Shown: positions 27,241 through 37,861, counted from the stretch's first letter. The stretch: DNA of 64,000 nt from Sideroxydans sp. (GCA_016124455.1 WGNQ01000005.1:1-64000), one strand, 5' to 3'. Notes: generated from the letters alone by a model not told the origin. A program made the numbers and translations.

Positions 27241-29877
27241 ATGGAGAAACCCGGAAACAGCGGCGCACAGACAGCGGCCGCTGTTTTTTTTGATCATGTG
27301 GCACGCCGCATCCTGACGCGGCACGCGGCGCCCGACCTGCGCGGCAGCGTCGTGCTGCTCCCCAATTACCACGTTGCACAGCCCATGGCGCGGGCATTGA
27401 TGCGCGCTGCACAAGTGCCGGCCTTGCTGCTGCCGCAGATGGTCACGCTGAACGAATGGGCGCAAGGCGTCGCCCTCGATGCGCCGCTCACCGCCGACAG
27501 CCAGCGCCACGCCCTGCTGTACCAGCATTTGCGCAAACAGCAGTGGTTCGAGCAGGCGGACTTGTGGGGCATGACCCGGGAACTGCTGAAACTGTTCGAC
27601 GAGCTGACGTATGCGCTCGACGAACTGCCGGCCGATGCCGAAGCCTTTGCCGGCGCCGTACAGCAGGCTTACCAGGCGAGACAGAACAGCACACTGCAGC
27701 TTGAGGCGCGGCTGGTATTCGAATTGTGGCATGCGATGCAAAGTGATGCGGAGCTGGATGCGGCACGTGCCTACCAGCAACGCCTGGCGCAGCTCGCGCA
27801 ACAGGCCGGCAAGCCGTTGTTCGTATTGCGCAGCTCGGACTGGGATGCCCTGGAGCAGCGCTTCCTCGACGAGTATGCAAGGCGTGCGCCGCTTGAAGTG
27901 TTCGATATGCGCGAGATGGATGCGCAGTGGGCAGGCCTGCTGCGCGAGCAGGACGGCGACTTGCGTGCGCAACACATGCCGCCGCTGGCCGGCCGGCTGC
28001 AGTTCTTCGGTGCCATCAGTCTGGAGCAGGAGGCGCGTGCCGCCGCGATGCAGGTGCGGCTGTGGCTCAATGCGGGCGAGCGCGATATTGCCGTGGTGGC
28101 GCAGGATCGCGTGGCGGCACGGCGCATGCGTGCGCTGCTCGAGCGTGCCGAGGTGCTGGTGGCGGATGAAACCGGCTGGACCTTTGCCACGCTGTCGGTG
28201 AGCACGGTACTCGACCGTTGGCTCAGTGCCTTGCAGAGCGACTTCTACCACCACGACCTGCTGGACCTGCTCAAGTCGCCATTCATCTTTGCCGACCTGG
28301 CTGCCGCCGAGCGCAAGGCTGCGGTGTATCAGCTGGAACAGCTGTTGCGCAAACACGGTGTGGTTGCCGGGCTGGAAAAATTCGTTGCACTTGCCGAACA
28401 CGAAGCCGTATTGCGCCAGCCGCTGGTGCGCCTGCGCCAGGCAGCCGCATTGCTGGATCCGGACAAGCGTAAATCGCTGGCGGAATGGCTGGATGCATTG
28501 CACCAGAGCCTGCAGTTGCTGAGTATCGATATCGGCCTGCAGCAGGACGAGGCGGGGGCGCAGTTGCTGCAGGCGCTGGCGGCCTGGCGGCAGGAGTTGG
28601 CGCATGACGCAGGGCGCTATCGTTTTGCGGAATGGCGGCGCTGGCTGGCGCAGCAACTCGACACCCAGACCTATCAGGACACAGGCATCGACAGCACGGT
28701 GCGCTTCACCCATCTTGCGGCGACGCGCTGGCGCACGTTCGATGCCGTGCTGCTGCTTGGCTGCGATGCCGACCACTTGCCGGGCATGGCGGATGGCGGC
28801 CGCTGGTTCAACGATGCAGTACGCAGCAGCCTAAACTTGCCTACGCGCAGCAACCATGCAGTGCGTCAGCGCGACGACCTGCTGGCATTGCTGGCCATGA
28901 ACGATTGCGTGCTGGTGACCTGGCAGAAAGACCGCAACGGCGAACAAGGGTTGCTCAGCCCCTATCTGGCAATGCTGCGTGACCTGCACCAGTTGGTGTA
29001 TGGCGACGATCTCGGTGAAACACAATTGCCTGTCTATCTGGCGGCGGAAGATGCGCGCAGCGTGGACATGGCACTGGCCATGCAACCTGCGCCGGACGTG
29101 GCAGCAGAGAGGGTGCCGGCCAGCGTGTCGATCAGTGCCTACAACTCACTGGTGGCCTGTCCCTACCAGTTCTATGCGCGGCACATCCTGAAGCTCAACG
29201 AGCTCGACGAAGTGCAGGAAAGTATCGAGAAGCGCGACTACGGCGAGCGCGTGCACGAAATATTGCAGCGTTTCCACCAGCGCTATCCGCAAGTCGGCGG
29301 GCAGGTGGTGGCGGACATGGAGGCTGCTCTGCGCCGCATCAGCGAAGAAGTGTTCGCCGACCTGTTGCAACAGGATTTCGAGGCACGCGCCTGGCTCGCA
29401 CGCTGGTTCAGATCGGTGTCCGCCTATCTCGACTGGCAGGCGCAGAACGAAGCGCAGGGATGGCGCTATGCCGAGGCCGAGAGCGCGTTCGACTGGCAGC
29501 TGGAAGGCGTGCGCCTGCGTGGCCGCATCGATCGGCTGGATGTCAGGGAACACGAAAAGATGGTGCTCGATTACAAGACCCTGAGTGATCAGGTGCTGCG
29601 CAACAAATTGCGCGAGCCGGGCGAGGATGTGCAGCTTGCCTGCTATGCCTATGCGCATGAGGCAGCGGATGCGGCATTCATCAGCATCGAAAACGGCAAG
29701 GTGAAGCGGGTGGAACCTGCGGTCGATGTGCCGCAACTGGCGCAGCTCAATGCAGAACGCCTGGTACAGGTCATGGGGCGCCTGCGCGATGGCGCAGGCA
29801 TGCCGGCGAACGGCATCGATGCGGTATGCGGCTATTGCGAGATGCGCGGCGTGTGCCGCAAGGGGGAATGGTCATGA
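27241..29877 (+). CDS. addB: AddB-type nuclease/inactive-helicase subunit
   Basis: 878 residues. The C-terminal RecB-like nuclease is evident: GRIDRLD followed by MVLDYKT (D-x-K catalytic motif). Four cysteines that would hold a 4Fe-4S cluster as in AddB are visible: one in VACPYQFYAR before the nuclease core, and CGYC with a further Cys (GVCRKG) at the extreme C-terminus. The N-terminal part looks like a degenerate UvrD fold without a good Walker A. It works with AddA on double-strand ends (RecBCD-like processing, Chi recognition). It overlaps addA by four bases (ATGA). Confidence 0.9.
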   Translation: MEKPGNSGAQTAAAVFFDHVARRILTRHAAPDLRGSVVLLPNYHVAQPMARALMRAAQVPALLLPQMVTLNEWAQGVALDAPLTADSQRHALLYQHLRKQQWFEQADLWGMTRELLKLFDELTYALDELPADAEAFAGAVQQAYQARQNSTLQLEARLVFELWHAMQSDAELDAARAYQQRLAQLAQQAGKPLFVLRSSDWDALEQRFLDEYARRAPLEVFDMREMDAQWAGLLREQDGDLRAQHMPPLAGRLQFFGAISLEQEARAAAMQVRLWLNAGERDIAVVAQDRVAARRMRALLERAEVLVADETGWTFATLSVSTVLDRWLSALQSDFYHHDLLDLLKSPFIFADLAAAERKAAVYQLEQLLRKHGVVAGLEKFVALAEHEAVLRQPLVRLRQAAALLDPDKRKSLAEWLDALHQSLQLLSIDIGLQQDEAGAQLLQALAAWRQELAHDAGRYRFAEWRRWLAQQLDTQTYQDTGIDSTVRFTHLAATRWRTFDAVLLLGCDADHLPGMADGGRWFNDAVRSSLNLPTRSNHAVRQRDDLLALLAMNDCVLVTWQKDRNGEQGLLSPYLAMLRDLHQLVYGDDLGETQLPVYLAAEDARSVDMALAMQPAPDVAAERVPASVSISAYNSLVACPYQFYARHILKLNELDEVQESIEKRDYGERVHEILQRFHQRYPQVGGQVVADMEAALRRISEEVFADLLQQDFEARAWLARWFRSVSAYLDWQAQNEAQGWRYAEAESAFDWQLEGVRLRGRIDRLDVREHEKMVLDYKTLSDQVLRNKLREPGEDVQLACYAYAHEAADAAFISIENGKVKRVEPAVDVPQLAQLNAERLVQVMGRLRDGAGMPANGIDAVCGYCEMRGVCRKGEWS

Positions 29878-32800
29878 GCAATCATATCGCCCTCGACCCC
29901 AAGCGCAGCGTGGTGGTCGAAGCCTGCGCCGGCAGTGGCAAGACCTGGTTGCTGGTGTCACGCATCGTGCGCCTGCTGCTCGATGGCGCGCAGCCGTCAC
30001 AGATACTCGCCATTACTTTTACGCGCAAGGCGGCGCAGGAGATGCAGGCGCGCCTGCATCTCTGGCTGCGCGAGCTGGCGATGGGTGACGACGAAGTCGT
30101 GCGCCAGTTCCTGGCCGAGCGCGGCGTGGACAATCCCGGCGAGGCACAGCTGCAGCGTGCGCGCAGCCTGTACCAGCAGGTGCTGCTGGCGCAGCCCGGT
30201 ATCACCATCAGTACCTTTCACGGCTGGTTCATGCAGGTGATGCAGCGCGCGCCGCTGAACGCCGATGTGATGCAGGGCATGGGCCTGCTGGAGCGCACGG
30301 GCAGTATGCAGGACGAAGCCTGGGAAGAGCTGCTGGAGCAAATGCGCAAACAGCCGGACAGTGCCGGGGCGCAGCACATGCAGTGGCTGTTCGGCGAATG
30401 CGGTCTGTTCAATACGCGCAAGCTGTTGTCAAACTTCCTCGCCAAGCGTGCCGAGTGGTGGGCCTATGTGCAGGGGCAGGACAATGCATTGCGCTTCGCA
30501 CTCGACAATCTGCGTGCCGATCTCGAGGTGGATATGGCGTTCGACCCGGTTGCCGACTGGGGAATGCGCGGCGACAGCGAGGCGGCGCTGTTCGCATTTG
30601 CACGGCAACTGGCGAACAACGGTACGGCTACGCAACAGGACAAGGCTGGCGAACTGGAACGCGTCTGGACGGACAGCGTACCCGAAGCGCGTTTTGCAAC
30701 GCTGTCTCCATTGTTGTTTACCAAGCTCGATGAGCCACGCAGTTTTAAACCGACCAAGAAGCAGGATGCGGAAAATTTCCTGGTTGCACATGGTGTACTG
30801 ATCGATAGCCTGCAGGCCGTGCGTGACGCGCTGGCCGAGCAGCAGGCGTATCGCCTGAATGAGGCGGTGCTGCATTGCGGCGCGGCCCTGCTCGACCGTT
30901 ACCAGGCGTTAAAGCAGCAGAAGCAGCAGATGGATTTTTCCGACCTGGAATGGCAGTTGTGCCGCTTGCTGCAGCAGGGCGAACACGCCGAAACCATGCA
31001 GTACAAGCTCGACAGCCGCTACCGTCATGTGCTGCTCGACGAGTTTCAGGACACCAACCCGTTGCAGTGGCAGATATTGCGCGCCTGGTTCGACGCGGCG
31101 GTGGCGGTCGATTCGCAGCCCACGGTGTTCGTGGTCGGCGATCCCAAACAGTCGATCTACCGTTTCCGCCGCGCCGATGCGCGGTTGTTCGGCGTAGCGC
31201 GCGACTACCTCAAACAGAATTTTTCCGCGCATGAACTGCACAACAATCATACCCGCCGCAATTCGCCGGTCGTCCTCGCGGCGGTGAATGCCGTGTTTGC
31301 CGACCATCCGGAAGGCTTCGTCGATTTCGAGCCGCACACCGCCGAACACACCGGCCTGCCCGGCCATATCGAGGTGTTGCCGCTGGCGATGACAGAGCCG
31401 GATGAGGCCGCCGAAGAGGAAAATACGGCGCTCGTATTGCGCGACCCGTTGATCACGCCGCGAGCGGAGGGCGGGGAAACTGCACGCCACCGGGAAGCGC
31501 AGCAATTCGCCGACATGCTGCAAACCATCGTCGGCGAGTGGAGCGTGCGCGGCAAAGACGGTGACCGCCGCGCAGGCTACGGCGACATCATGGTACTGGT
31601 GCGCAGCCGTACCCATCTGGCGGTGTATGAAGCCGCCTTGCGCGCGCGCCATATCCCGTTCATCAGCTCGCGCCGCGGCGGCCTGCTCGATACGCTGGAG
31701 GCGGAAGACGTGCAGGCGCTGTTGATGTTCCTGATTACGCCGTTTGCCGACCTTGCGCTGGCGCAGGTGCTGCGCACGCCGCTGTTTGCGTGCAGCGATG
31801 CGGACCTGCTGTGCCTGGCGGCGGGCGAAGGGGCAAGCTGGTGGCAGCGCCTGCAACAGCTTGCCGCACTGTCGCCAGCGCTGCAACGTGCCAATGTACT
31901 GTTGCAGGGCTGGCTCGCCTTCGCCGACAAACTGCCGGTGCATGATCTGCTCGACCGCGTCTATTTCGAAGGCGACGTGCTGGCGCGCTACAGTGCGGTG
32001 CTGCCGCCCGAGATGCGCGCCAAGGTTACCGCCAACCTGCACGCGTTCATGGAAATCGCACTTTCCGTCGATGCCGGCCGTTATCCCAGCCTGCCGCGCT
32101 TCCTGCAGGAGCTGCGCGAACTGCGCGACAGCCGCGACGATGCGCCGGACGAGGGCAGGCTCGGCACTGCGGGCGATGCGGTGCGCATCTATACCGTGCA
32201 CGAATCGAAAGGGCTGGAGGCCCCCATTGTCTGGCTGCTGGATGCGAACGCCGAGAAGAACAGCCGGGACGGCAGCGACGTGCTGGTCGACTGGCCGACG
32301 CACGCGCCGCAACCGCTGCATTTCTCGCTGTATGCAGACCAGGCTTCGCGCGGAAGGAAACGCGCGCCGTTGTTCGAGCAGGATGCCGCGCAACAGGCGC
32401 GTGAAGAAATGAACCTGCTGTATGTCGCGATGACCCGCGCGCAACAGGCGTTGCTCGTGAGCGGAAACGGCAAGGGCAAGGAAAACAGATCGCTGTCGTG
32501 GTACGAGCGCATTGCAGCCGTGGTGGGTGATCAACATAACCCGCTGCGCGGCCTCTTCCTGGGTGCCAGCACAGAATCGGGCGGCGGGGATGCTGCGATG
32601 CCGGACGTGCCCGCCCGGGTTGCGATCGGCAGGCGCACTGCATGCAATACCGCGGAACAGCAGCGCGGCATCTGGCTGCATGCGTTGCTGCAACACCTCA
32701 CCGGCGAGCCGCCGGTTACCGATAGAAATGAACTGCAGCAACGCTGCGCGATTCCGCCGGCGGACATGGCGGTGCTCTGGCCGCAGGTGCAGGACCTGCT

Positions 32801-33086
32801 CAGCTCGTCGCCGTTGCAGCGTTATTTCGATCCGCGGCAATACCGCCATGCATGCAATGAAATGCCTTACGTCGATGCGGCGGGCGAATTGAAACGCATC
32901 GACCGGCTGGTAGAATTCGACGACGAAGTGTGGATACTGGATTACAAGACGGGCGAGGCTGCGGATCCCGCCAGATATCGCGCACAGATGGGCGAATATC
33001 GCGCTGCGATGCAGGCGGTCTATGTGGGCAAGCCGGTGCGTTGCGCATTGTTGTTTGCAGATGGCATATTATGCGAACTGCCATAA
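29874..33086 (+). CDS. addA: AddA-type helicase-nuclease subunit
   Basis: 1070 residues. N-terminal SF1A helicase with Walker A ACAGSGKT, motif Ia TFTRKAAQEM, Walker B LLDEFQDTNPLQW, motif IV-VI including VFVVGDPKQSIYRFRRAD and YVAMTRAQQALLV. A C-terminal RecB-family nuclease ends with DRLVEF ... ILDYKTGEA. With AddB it forms the 3'-5' helicase and dual nuclease that repairs double-strand breaks and degrades linear phage DNA. The start ATG at 29874 overlaps the addB stop. Confidence 0.94.
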   Translation: MSNHIALDPKRSVVVEACAGSGKTWLLVSRIVRLLLDGAQPSQILAITFTRKAAQEMQARLHLWLRELAMGDDEVVRQFLAERGVDNPGEAQLQRARSLYQQVLLAQPGITISTFHGWFMQVMQRAPLNADVMQGMGLLERTGSMQDEAWEELLEQMRKQPDSAGAQHMQWLFGECGLFNTRKLLSNFLAKRAEWWAYVQGQDNALRFALDNLRADLEVDMAFDPVADWGMRGDSEAALFAFARQLANNGTATQQDKAGELERVWTDSVPEARFATLSPLLFTKLDEPRSFKPTKKQDAENFLVAHGVLIDSLQAVRDALAEQQAYRLNEAVLHCGAALLDRYQALKQQKQQMDFSDLEWQLCRLLQQGEHAETMQYKLDSRYRHVLLDEFQDTNPLQWQILRAWFDAAVAVDSQPTVFVVGDPKQSIYRFRRADARLFGVARDYLKQNFSAHELHNNHTRRNSPVVLAAVNAVFADHPEGFVDFEPHTAEHTGLPGHIEVLPLAMTEPDEAAEEENTALVLRDPLITPRAEGGETARHREAQQFADMLQTIVGEWSVRGKDGDRRAGYGDIMVLVRSRTHLAVYEAALRARHIPFISSRRGGLLDTLEAEDVQALLMFLITPFADLALAQVLRTPLFACSDADLLCLAAGEGASWWQRLQQLAALSPALQRANVLLQGWLAFADKLPVHDLLDRVYFEGDVLARYSAVLPPEMRAKVTANLHAFMEIALSVDAGRYPSLPRFLQELRELRDSRDDAPDEGRLGTAGDAVRIYTVHESKGLEAPIVWLLDANAEKNSRDGSDVLVDWPTHAPQPLHFSLYADQASRGRKRAPLFEQDAAQQAREEMNLLYVAMTRAQQALLVSGNGKGKENRSLSWYERIAAVVGDQHNPLRGLFLGASTESGGGDAAMPDVPARVAIGRRTACNTAEQQRGIWLHALLQHLTGEPPVTDRNELQQRCAIPPADMAVLWPQVQDLLSSSPLQRYFDPRQYRHACNEMPYVDAAGELKRIDRLVEFDDEVWILDYKTGEAADPARYRAQMGEYRAAMQAVYVGKPVRCALLFADGILCELP

Positions 33087-33101
33087 CGGAGGGGGCTGCA
33101 G

Positions 33102-34724
33102 ATGTTTTCATGGATGGACAATAAACCCGATCATCCCATGCACAATGCGGCAGAAGCCAGGCGCTTGCTGGGCGAATTACCCAAAGGGGAGCCGCTCAAG
33201 GCGCTGGCCGAAGTGACCGACTGGCTGAATTCGTTCAAGGGTACGCCGGGGTTCCAGCTTGAACACCGTATCGCCGTTGCCATGCTGCTCGACGAAGCCG
33301 GGCAGCCACGACATGCCGAATTGTTGCGCCGTTATCTGGATGAGCCCCACTTGCAGGATTTCCAGGGCATGCGCCAGTGGCATGCCATGCACGCCTTCGC
33401 GAAAGCACAGGCCGAAACTTATGCCGTGTGCGTGGCCGAATATCACCAGGCCAAGCCATCCGTGGAAATACGCGAGCGCATGCCGGTTCTCTATGTCAGG
33501 CTGCTGCGCGCAGTAGCGGCGCAGATGAAGCTGGAGTTCATGCGTTATCTCGACGTGGAGCCCGGTGTCTGGGGCGAGCTGTACCGGCATTACCTGTTTG
33601 CCGAAAGCGAACAGTGCGCCGACCGCATGGTTATCGCCTATCCGGCGCAAGTCATACACACCAGTCCGCAACGCGAGTTGTTGCGTGCGCTGGCGCTATA
33701 CCTTTCCTCGCCCGGTACGTTGGCGCCGAACCAGATTGAAGTCAGCTTCCGCATTGCCGGACGCATGGTCAGCTTCTTCGAGTTCAGCCCCGAGCCGGAT
33801 CTGACGCGGCCCTATTTCATTGACCTTGCCCACCCCGTGGAACCCGGATATGCGGGAAGCGACCCGCAGCTTACGCCGGAAATGCGTTTCTTCGGCATGA
33901 ACAGGGCGATCCCCAGGCTCACTGAAATCGTCCACCAGAACGAGCAGGGCATGCTTGATGAGGAGCGCCGCTTCGGCAACGAATTTACTCCGGACGGCAA
34001 ACTCACCGTGCTCAAACACTTGATGCAGCACTGGGGCGAGTTACACCTGCACCGGCACCAGGAGCGGCGTGGTATCAGCAGTGAAATCGAGGTGGTGCAT
34101 GGCTTCAAGAGCGTCAGCAAACTGGTTGCGCACATCGAACTCGATCATGTTGTCGGCTTGTCCGCCGAAGAGGTGGGTATGCTGGAAGAGCGGGACAGCG
34201 TGGGGCTGTCCGGGGTCGAGGAAAATTACACCTCGGAAAACTGGCTGGTGCAGGACATGAGCAACAATGGCCTTGGCGCGCTGATGCCGCAAGCCGCCGG
34301 CGGCTGGGTCAAGATCGGCATGGTATGCGGCCTCAAGGGCAAGCAATCCAGCCTGTGGTGGGTGGGCATGATCCGCAGGCTGAAGACGGATGCCCCGGGA
34401 AAAGTACATGCCGGCATCGAGATACTCACCAAGAAACCCCTGGCGGTGTGGCTGCGCGCGTTGGGCAAGGGCGTGGAAACGACCTCCAACTGGGAGACCA
34501 GTTCCGGTTCGTTCGAATACGACTACCTGCCGGTCATCCTGCTGCCTGACGAGCACAATGCCTATCTCAATGCGACCATGCTGATGGAATCCGGCAGCTT
34601 TGTGCGGGATGCAATATTTGAAGTGATGATGGGAGAAAAAAGCCGTAACATCAAACTCACCGAAATACTGGCTGAGGGGGATGATTACGAGCAGGTGAGG
34701 TTCGAGTGGCTGGGAGCGGAGTAG
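33102..34724 (+). CDS. Large protein with a split PilZ-like c-di-GMP-binding signature
   Basis: 540 residues, no signal peptide. The first 310 residues are helical without recognisable domains. Near the C-terminus an R-x3-R motif (RHQER, 318-322) and a D-x-S-x2-G motif (DMSNNG, 385-390) occur in the order found in PilZ domains, but separated by about 60 residues instead of about 20-30. The following strands (VKIGMVCGLKG, WWVGMIRRL) resemble the PilZ barrel. It lies 15 bases after addA and 91 bases before a diguanylate cyclase gene. Similar large proteins occur in other betaproteobacteria without known function. Binding of c-di-GMP is inference from the motifs. Confidence 0.65.
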   Translation: MFSWMDNKPDHPMHNAAEARRLLGELPKGEPLKALAEVTDWLNSFKGTPGFQLEHRIAVAMLLDEAGQPRHAELLRRYLDEPHLQDFQGMRQWHAMHAFAKAQAETYAVCVAEYHQAKPSVEIRERMPVLYVRLLRAVAAQMKLEFMRYLDVEPGVWGELYRHYLFAESEQCADRMVIAYPAQVIHTSPQRELLRALALYLSSPGTLAPNQIEVSFRIAGRMVSFFEFSPEPDLTRPYFIDLAHPVEPGYAGSDPQLTPEMRFFGMNRAIPRLTEIVHQNEQGMLDEERRFGNEFTPDGKLTVLKHLMQHWGELHLHRHQERRGISSEIEVVHGFKSVSKLVAHIELDHVVGLSAEEVGMLEERDSVGLSGVEENYTSENWLVQDMSNNGLGALMPQAAGGWVKIGMVCGLKGKQSSLWWVGMIRRLKTDAPGKVHAGIEILTKKPLAVWLRALGKGVETTSNWETSSGSFEYDYLPVILLPDEHNAYLNATMLMESGSFVRDAIFEVMMGEKSRNIKLTEILAEGDDYEQVRFEWLGAE

Positions 34725-34815
34725 TACTAAAACTATAAACTCTGCTATGTTCCGTTGCCTGTCGTTTGTTTGTACGGCATCACCATATGCGCGCTATGGT
34801 GAAGAAGGGGGGGGG

Positions 34816-36753
34816 ATGAAGCGTAATGTTTTTATCAATTTCGGGATTGCAGCCACCCTGATATTGTTCTGGTGTCTGGCAGCCTGGCTGGTCGCCAAGC
34901 ATTATTATCTTGCCCGGGAAGCGGATATGGTGCAGGGGAAAACACAGCTGACCCTGCTGCGCGCTGAAGACCTGACCGACAGCATACGCAGAAACCTGAA
35001 TTATCTGGGCGGCATACCAGGATTTTTTACGCATGCGGTGCGGGTAAACAATGCGCTATCTCGTATCGATGCGGACACTACCTTGTCCCGTTTGCCCTAT
35101 GAAACAAGAAAAATGCGCTGGGCGGCAGACCCGGTGCTCAAGGACCTGAATCAAACCCTGACCATTGCTGCGGCCAATTTTCGTGTCGACATCATCTATA
35201 TCGTCAATGCGGCCGGTGATGCCATTGCGTCCAGCAACTGGGATCAGCCAACGGATACGATCGGTACCAATTTTTCCGACCGGCATTATTTCAAGCTGAA
35301 TAAAGAAGGGCGCAGCGCGGAGCAATATGCCGTCGGCAAGACCACCCATGTTCCCGGGCTCTACTTTTCCTCGCCGGTGTTCATCAACGGCAGGTTCATG
35401 GGGGCCGTCGTTGCCAAGGCGAATGTCTCGAACCTGACATTCCTGATCCGGCAAACCGATGCCTTTGTCACTGACAAAAATGGCGTGATCATCCTCTCGC
35501 ACGACAAGGGGCGGGAGATGTATTCACTTGCGGAGGCCCCGGTACACAGCATGTCTGTTGAGAGCAGGCGAGAGCTCTACAAAAGGGAAAACTTTCCCGA
35601 GTTGAAAGTCACCTCATGGGGTGACAGGAGCTATCCATCGTTACTGCGCACCGAAGGTGAGGCGTTTCCGCAGATCATCGCCTCCAAGAAGCTGCCGGAA
35701 TACGGCCTGACCATCTATGTTGAAAACGACCTGCCACACTTTCTCGGCCTGAAGCGTGAGCGCATGGTCTTCTTTCTGCTGATCGCCAGCCTGGGCAGCG
35801 TGTTGATCCTGTCCGCTGTGGGGGGGCTGCTTTATGCGCGTTCGCTCAAGCAATCCAAGGAGCGCCTGGGGGAAAGCGAGCGGCGTTTCAAGACGCTGGC
35901 GGCTGGCGCGTTCGAGGGAATCGCCATCAGCGCAAATGGCAGGCTGATCGATGTCAACAACCGGCTGGCGGAAATGCTGGGACTTGAGCCGCGGGAAATG
36001 ATCGGACAACCGGTAAAAAGTTTCATCGCACCCGAGGACCAGCGCAGGGTGATGGCCAATATCGAAAACGGGATCGACAGCCATGTCGAACATAAGATGT
36101 TGTGCAAGGATGGCACGGAGATCATGGTTGAAGCGCATGCGCAAACCATCGAGCAGGGCGGTGTTTTCATGCGCCTGACGGCGATACACGATATTACCGA
36201 GCACAAACGGATTGCAGAAAGAATTAACCATATGGCGAGTCATGATGCGCTGACCGACTTGCCCAATCGCACGCTGGTGTCGGATCGCCTGCAGCAGGCA
36301 ATCGCCACGGCCAAACGGGACCAGTTGCATGCCGCCCTTATGTTCCTGGACCTGGATAACTTCAAGTCCGTCAATGACAACTTCGGGCATGACATCGGGG
36401 ATTTGCTATTGCAGGAAGCGGCCAGGCGCATACAGCATTGCATCCGTGGGTCGGACACCGTTGGACGTATCGGCGGGGATGAGTTTATCGTCCTGTTGCC
36501 GACCATCGATTCGGAGCAGGACGTAATGCGGGTGGCGGAAAAGATACGCTGCGCGCTTGTCGTCCCGTTTGAAGTAGGCAACCGGCAGCTGAATGCCTCA
36601 TCGAGCATAGGTGTCGCCATCTATCCGGAACATGGCGATGATGAACACACGCTGACCCGCAATGCGGATGTCGCCATGTATCATGCCAAGAATAGCGGTC
36701 GCAACACAGTGGTGATTTTCCGTCCGGAGATGCCGGGCGTCGGAAAATGCTGA
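34816..36753 (+). CDS. Membrane sensor diguanylate cyclase (Cache-PAS-GGDEF)
   Basis: About 645 residues. TM1 (about 8-28), a large periplasmic dCache-like sensor (about 30-310, with FSDRHYFKLNK and YFSSPVFINGRFMGAVVAKA), TM2 (about 316-338), a PAS domain (about 350-465, DITEHKR at its end), then GGDEF with IGGDEF around residue 553 and an RxxD inhibitory site (RGSD). It should synthesise c-di-GMP in response to a small periplasmic ligand. The ATG at 34816 follows a G-rich ribosome site (GAAGAAGGGGGGGGG); upstream residues in the same frame are not conserved-looking. Confidence 0.92.
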   Translation: MKRNVFINFGIAATLILFWCLAAWLVAKHYYLAREADMVQGKTQLTLLRAEDLTDSIRRNLNYLGGIPGFFTHAVRVNNALSRIDADTTLSRLPYETRKMRWAADPVLKDLNQTLTIAAANFRVDIIYIVNAAGDAIASSNWDQPTDTIGTNFSDRHYFKLNKEGRSAEQYAVGKTTHVPGLYFSSPVFINGRFMGAVVAKANVSNLTFLIRQTDAFVTDKNGVIILSHDKGREMYSLAEAPVHSMSVESRRELYKRENFPELKVTSWGDRSYPSLLRTEGEAFPQIIASKKLPEYGLTIYVENDLPHFLGLKRERMVFFLLIASLGSVLILSAVGGLLYARSLKQSKERLGESERRFKTLAAGAFEGIAISANGRLIDVNNRLAEMLGLEPREMIGQPVKSFIAPEDQRRVMANIENGIDSHVEHKMLCKDGTEIMVEAHAQTIEQGGVFMRLTAIHDITEHKRIAERINHMASHDALTDLPNRTLVSDRLQQAIATAKRDQLHAALMFLDLDNFKSVNDNFGHDIGDLLLQEAARRIQHCIRGSDTVGRIGGDEFIVLLPTIDSEQDVMRVAEKIRCALVVPFEVGNRQLNASSSIGVAIYPEHGDDEHTLTRNADVAMYHAKNSGRNTVVIFRPEMPGVGKC

Positions 36754-36796
36754 CAGCCGTTGTAATGGATGCCGGCACTGTTTCGAGTATAGAGTT

Positions 36797-37861
36797 GTGA
36801 AACATGAAATAAGTAAAGGCCGGGGTGCCACGCTGCAGATCGAAGGGCGCTTCGAGAGCGTGGCGCGTGAACGCTTCGATGATGGCTGGGGAGCGGCAGA
36901 GGAAAGCCTGCCGCCGTTCAGAACCACGGTTACGGTGGAGCGGGCGAAGAGTGTGATCCAGCGCCACGATTCGCCCGACTTGCCGTTCGAGTTGTCGCTG
37001 AATGCCTACCGCGGCTGCGAGCATGGCTGCATTTACTGCTACGCACGGCCCAGCCACGGTTACCTCAATCTTTCGCCGGGCCTGGATTTCGAGAGCAGGC
37101 TGTTTGCCAAGCCGGATGCGGCGCAGTTGCTGCGTGCGGAACTGGCCAGGCCGTCCTATCGCTGCTCGCCGATCGCACTCGGTACCAACACCGATCCCTA
37201 CCAGCCGATCGAGCGCGAATGGAAAATCACGCGGCAGATTCTCGAGGTGCTGGCGGAATGCAGGCATCCGCTGTCCATCGTCACCAAATCTGCGCTGGTC
37301 GAGCGCGACCTCGATTTGCTCGTGCAATTGGCAGAGGACAATCTGGTACAGGTATTTATCTCGGTCACCACGCTGGATGCCGACCTGGCCCGGAAACTGG
37401 AGCCGCGGGCTGCCTCGCCACGCCGCAGGCTGGAGGCCATGCGTACGCTGAACGAGGCGGGCGTGCCGTGCGGCGTGATGGTTGCGCCGGTGATTCCTTT
37501 CCTGACCGATGCGGAACTCGAACATGTGCTGCAGGCCGCCCACGAGCATGGCGCACAAATGGCGGCTTATACCCTGTTGCGCCTGCCATATGAATTAAAG
37601 GATTTGTTCCGGGACTGGTTAAGCACGCATTACCCACTGAAGGCGGAGCACGTGATGAGCCGCCTGCGCGAGATGCGCGAAGGCCGCGAAAACGATTCCG
37701 CATTCGGGTCGCGCTTCAGCGGAAAAGGGCAGTTTGCCGATTTGCTGGCGCAACGTTTCCGCATGGCATGTGAGCGTTTTGATTTTCGTCGCGAGGATAA
37801 ATCGCTCGATACGTCGCGCTTCCAGGCGCCGGCGAGGGCGGGGCAGATGAATTTATTTTAG
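36797..37861 (+). CDS. PA0069-type (SplB-like) radical SAM protein
   Basis: 354 residues, GTG start. The iron-sulfur motif C-x3-C-x2-C lies in RGCEHGCIYCYARP. It is followed by TNTDPYQPIE, typical of SplB-like Rv2578c/PA0069 family proteins, and a C-terminal stretch seen in the family (GRENDSAFGSRFSGKGQFADLLAQRF). Related to spore photoproduct lyase but not shown to repair DNA; the reaction is unknown. Not obviously in an operon with its neighbours. Confidence 0.9.
   Translation: MKHEISKGRGATLQIEGRFESVARERFDDGWGAAEESLPPFRTTVTVERAKSVIQRHDSPDLPFELSLNAYRGCEHGCIYCYARPSHGYLNLSPGLDFESRLFAKPDAAQLLRAELARPSYRCSPIALGTNTDPYQPIEREWKITRQILEVLAECRHPLSIVTKSALVERDLDLLVQLAEDNLVQVFISVTTLDADLARKLEPRAASPRRRLEAMRTLNEAGVPCGVMVAPVIPFLTDAELEHVLQAAHEHGAQMAAYTLLRLPYELKDLFRDWLSTHYPLKAEHVMSRLREMREGRENDSAFGSRFSGKGQFADLLAQRFRMACERFDFRREDKSLDTSRFQAPARAGQMNLF

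Noticed and set aside
30909-32849. Open frame of 646 codons on the minus strand
   Set aside because: Opposite addA; same antisense composition artefact.
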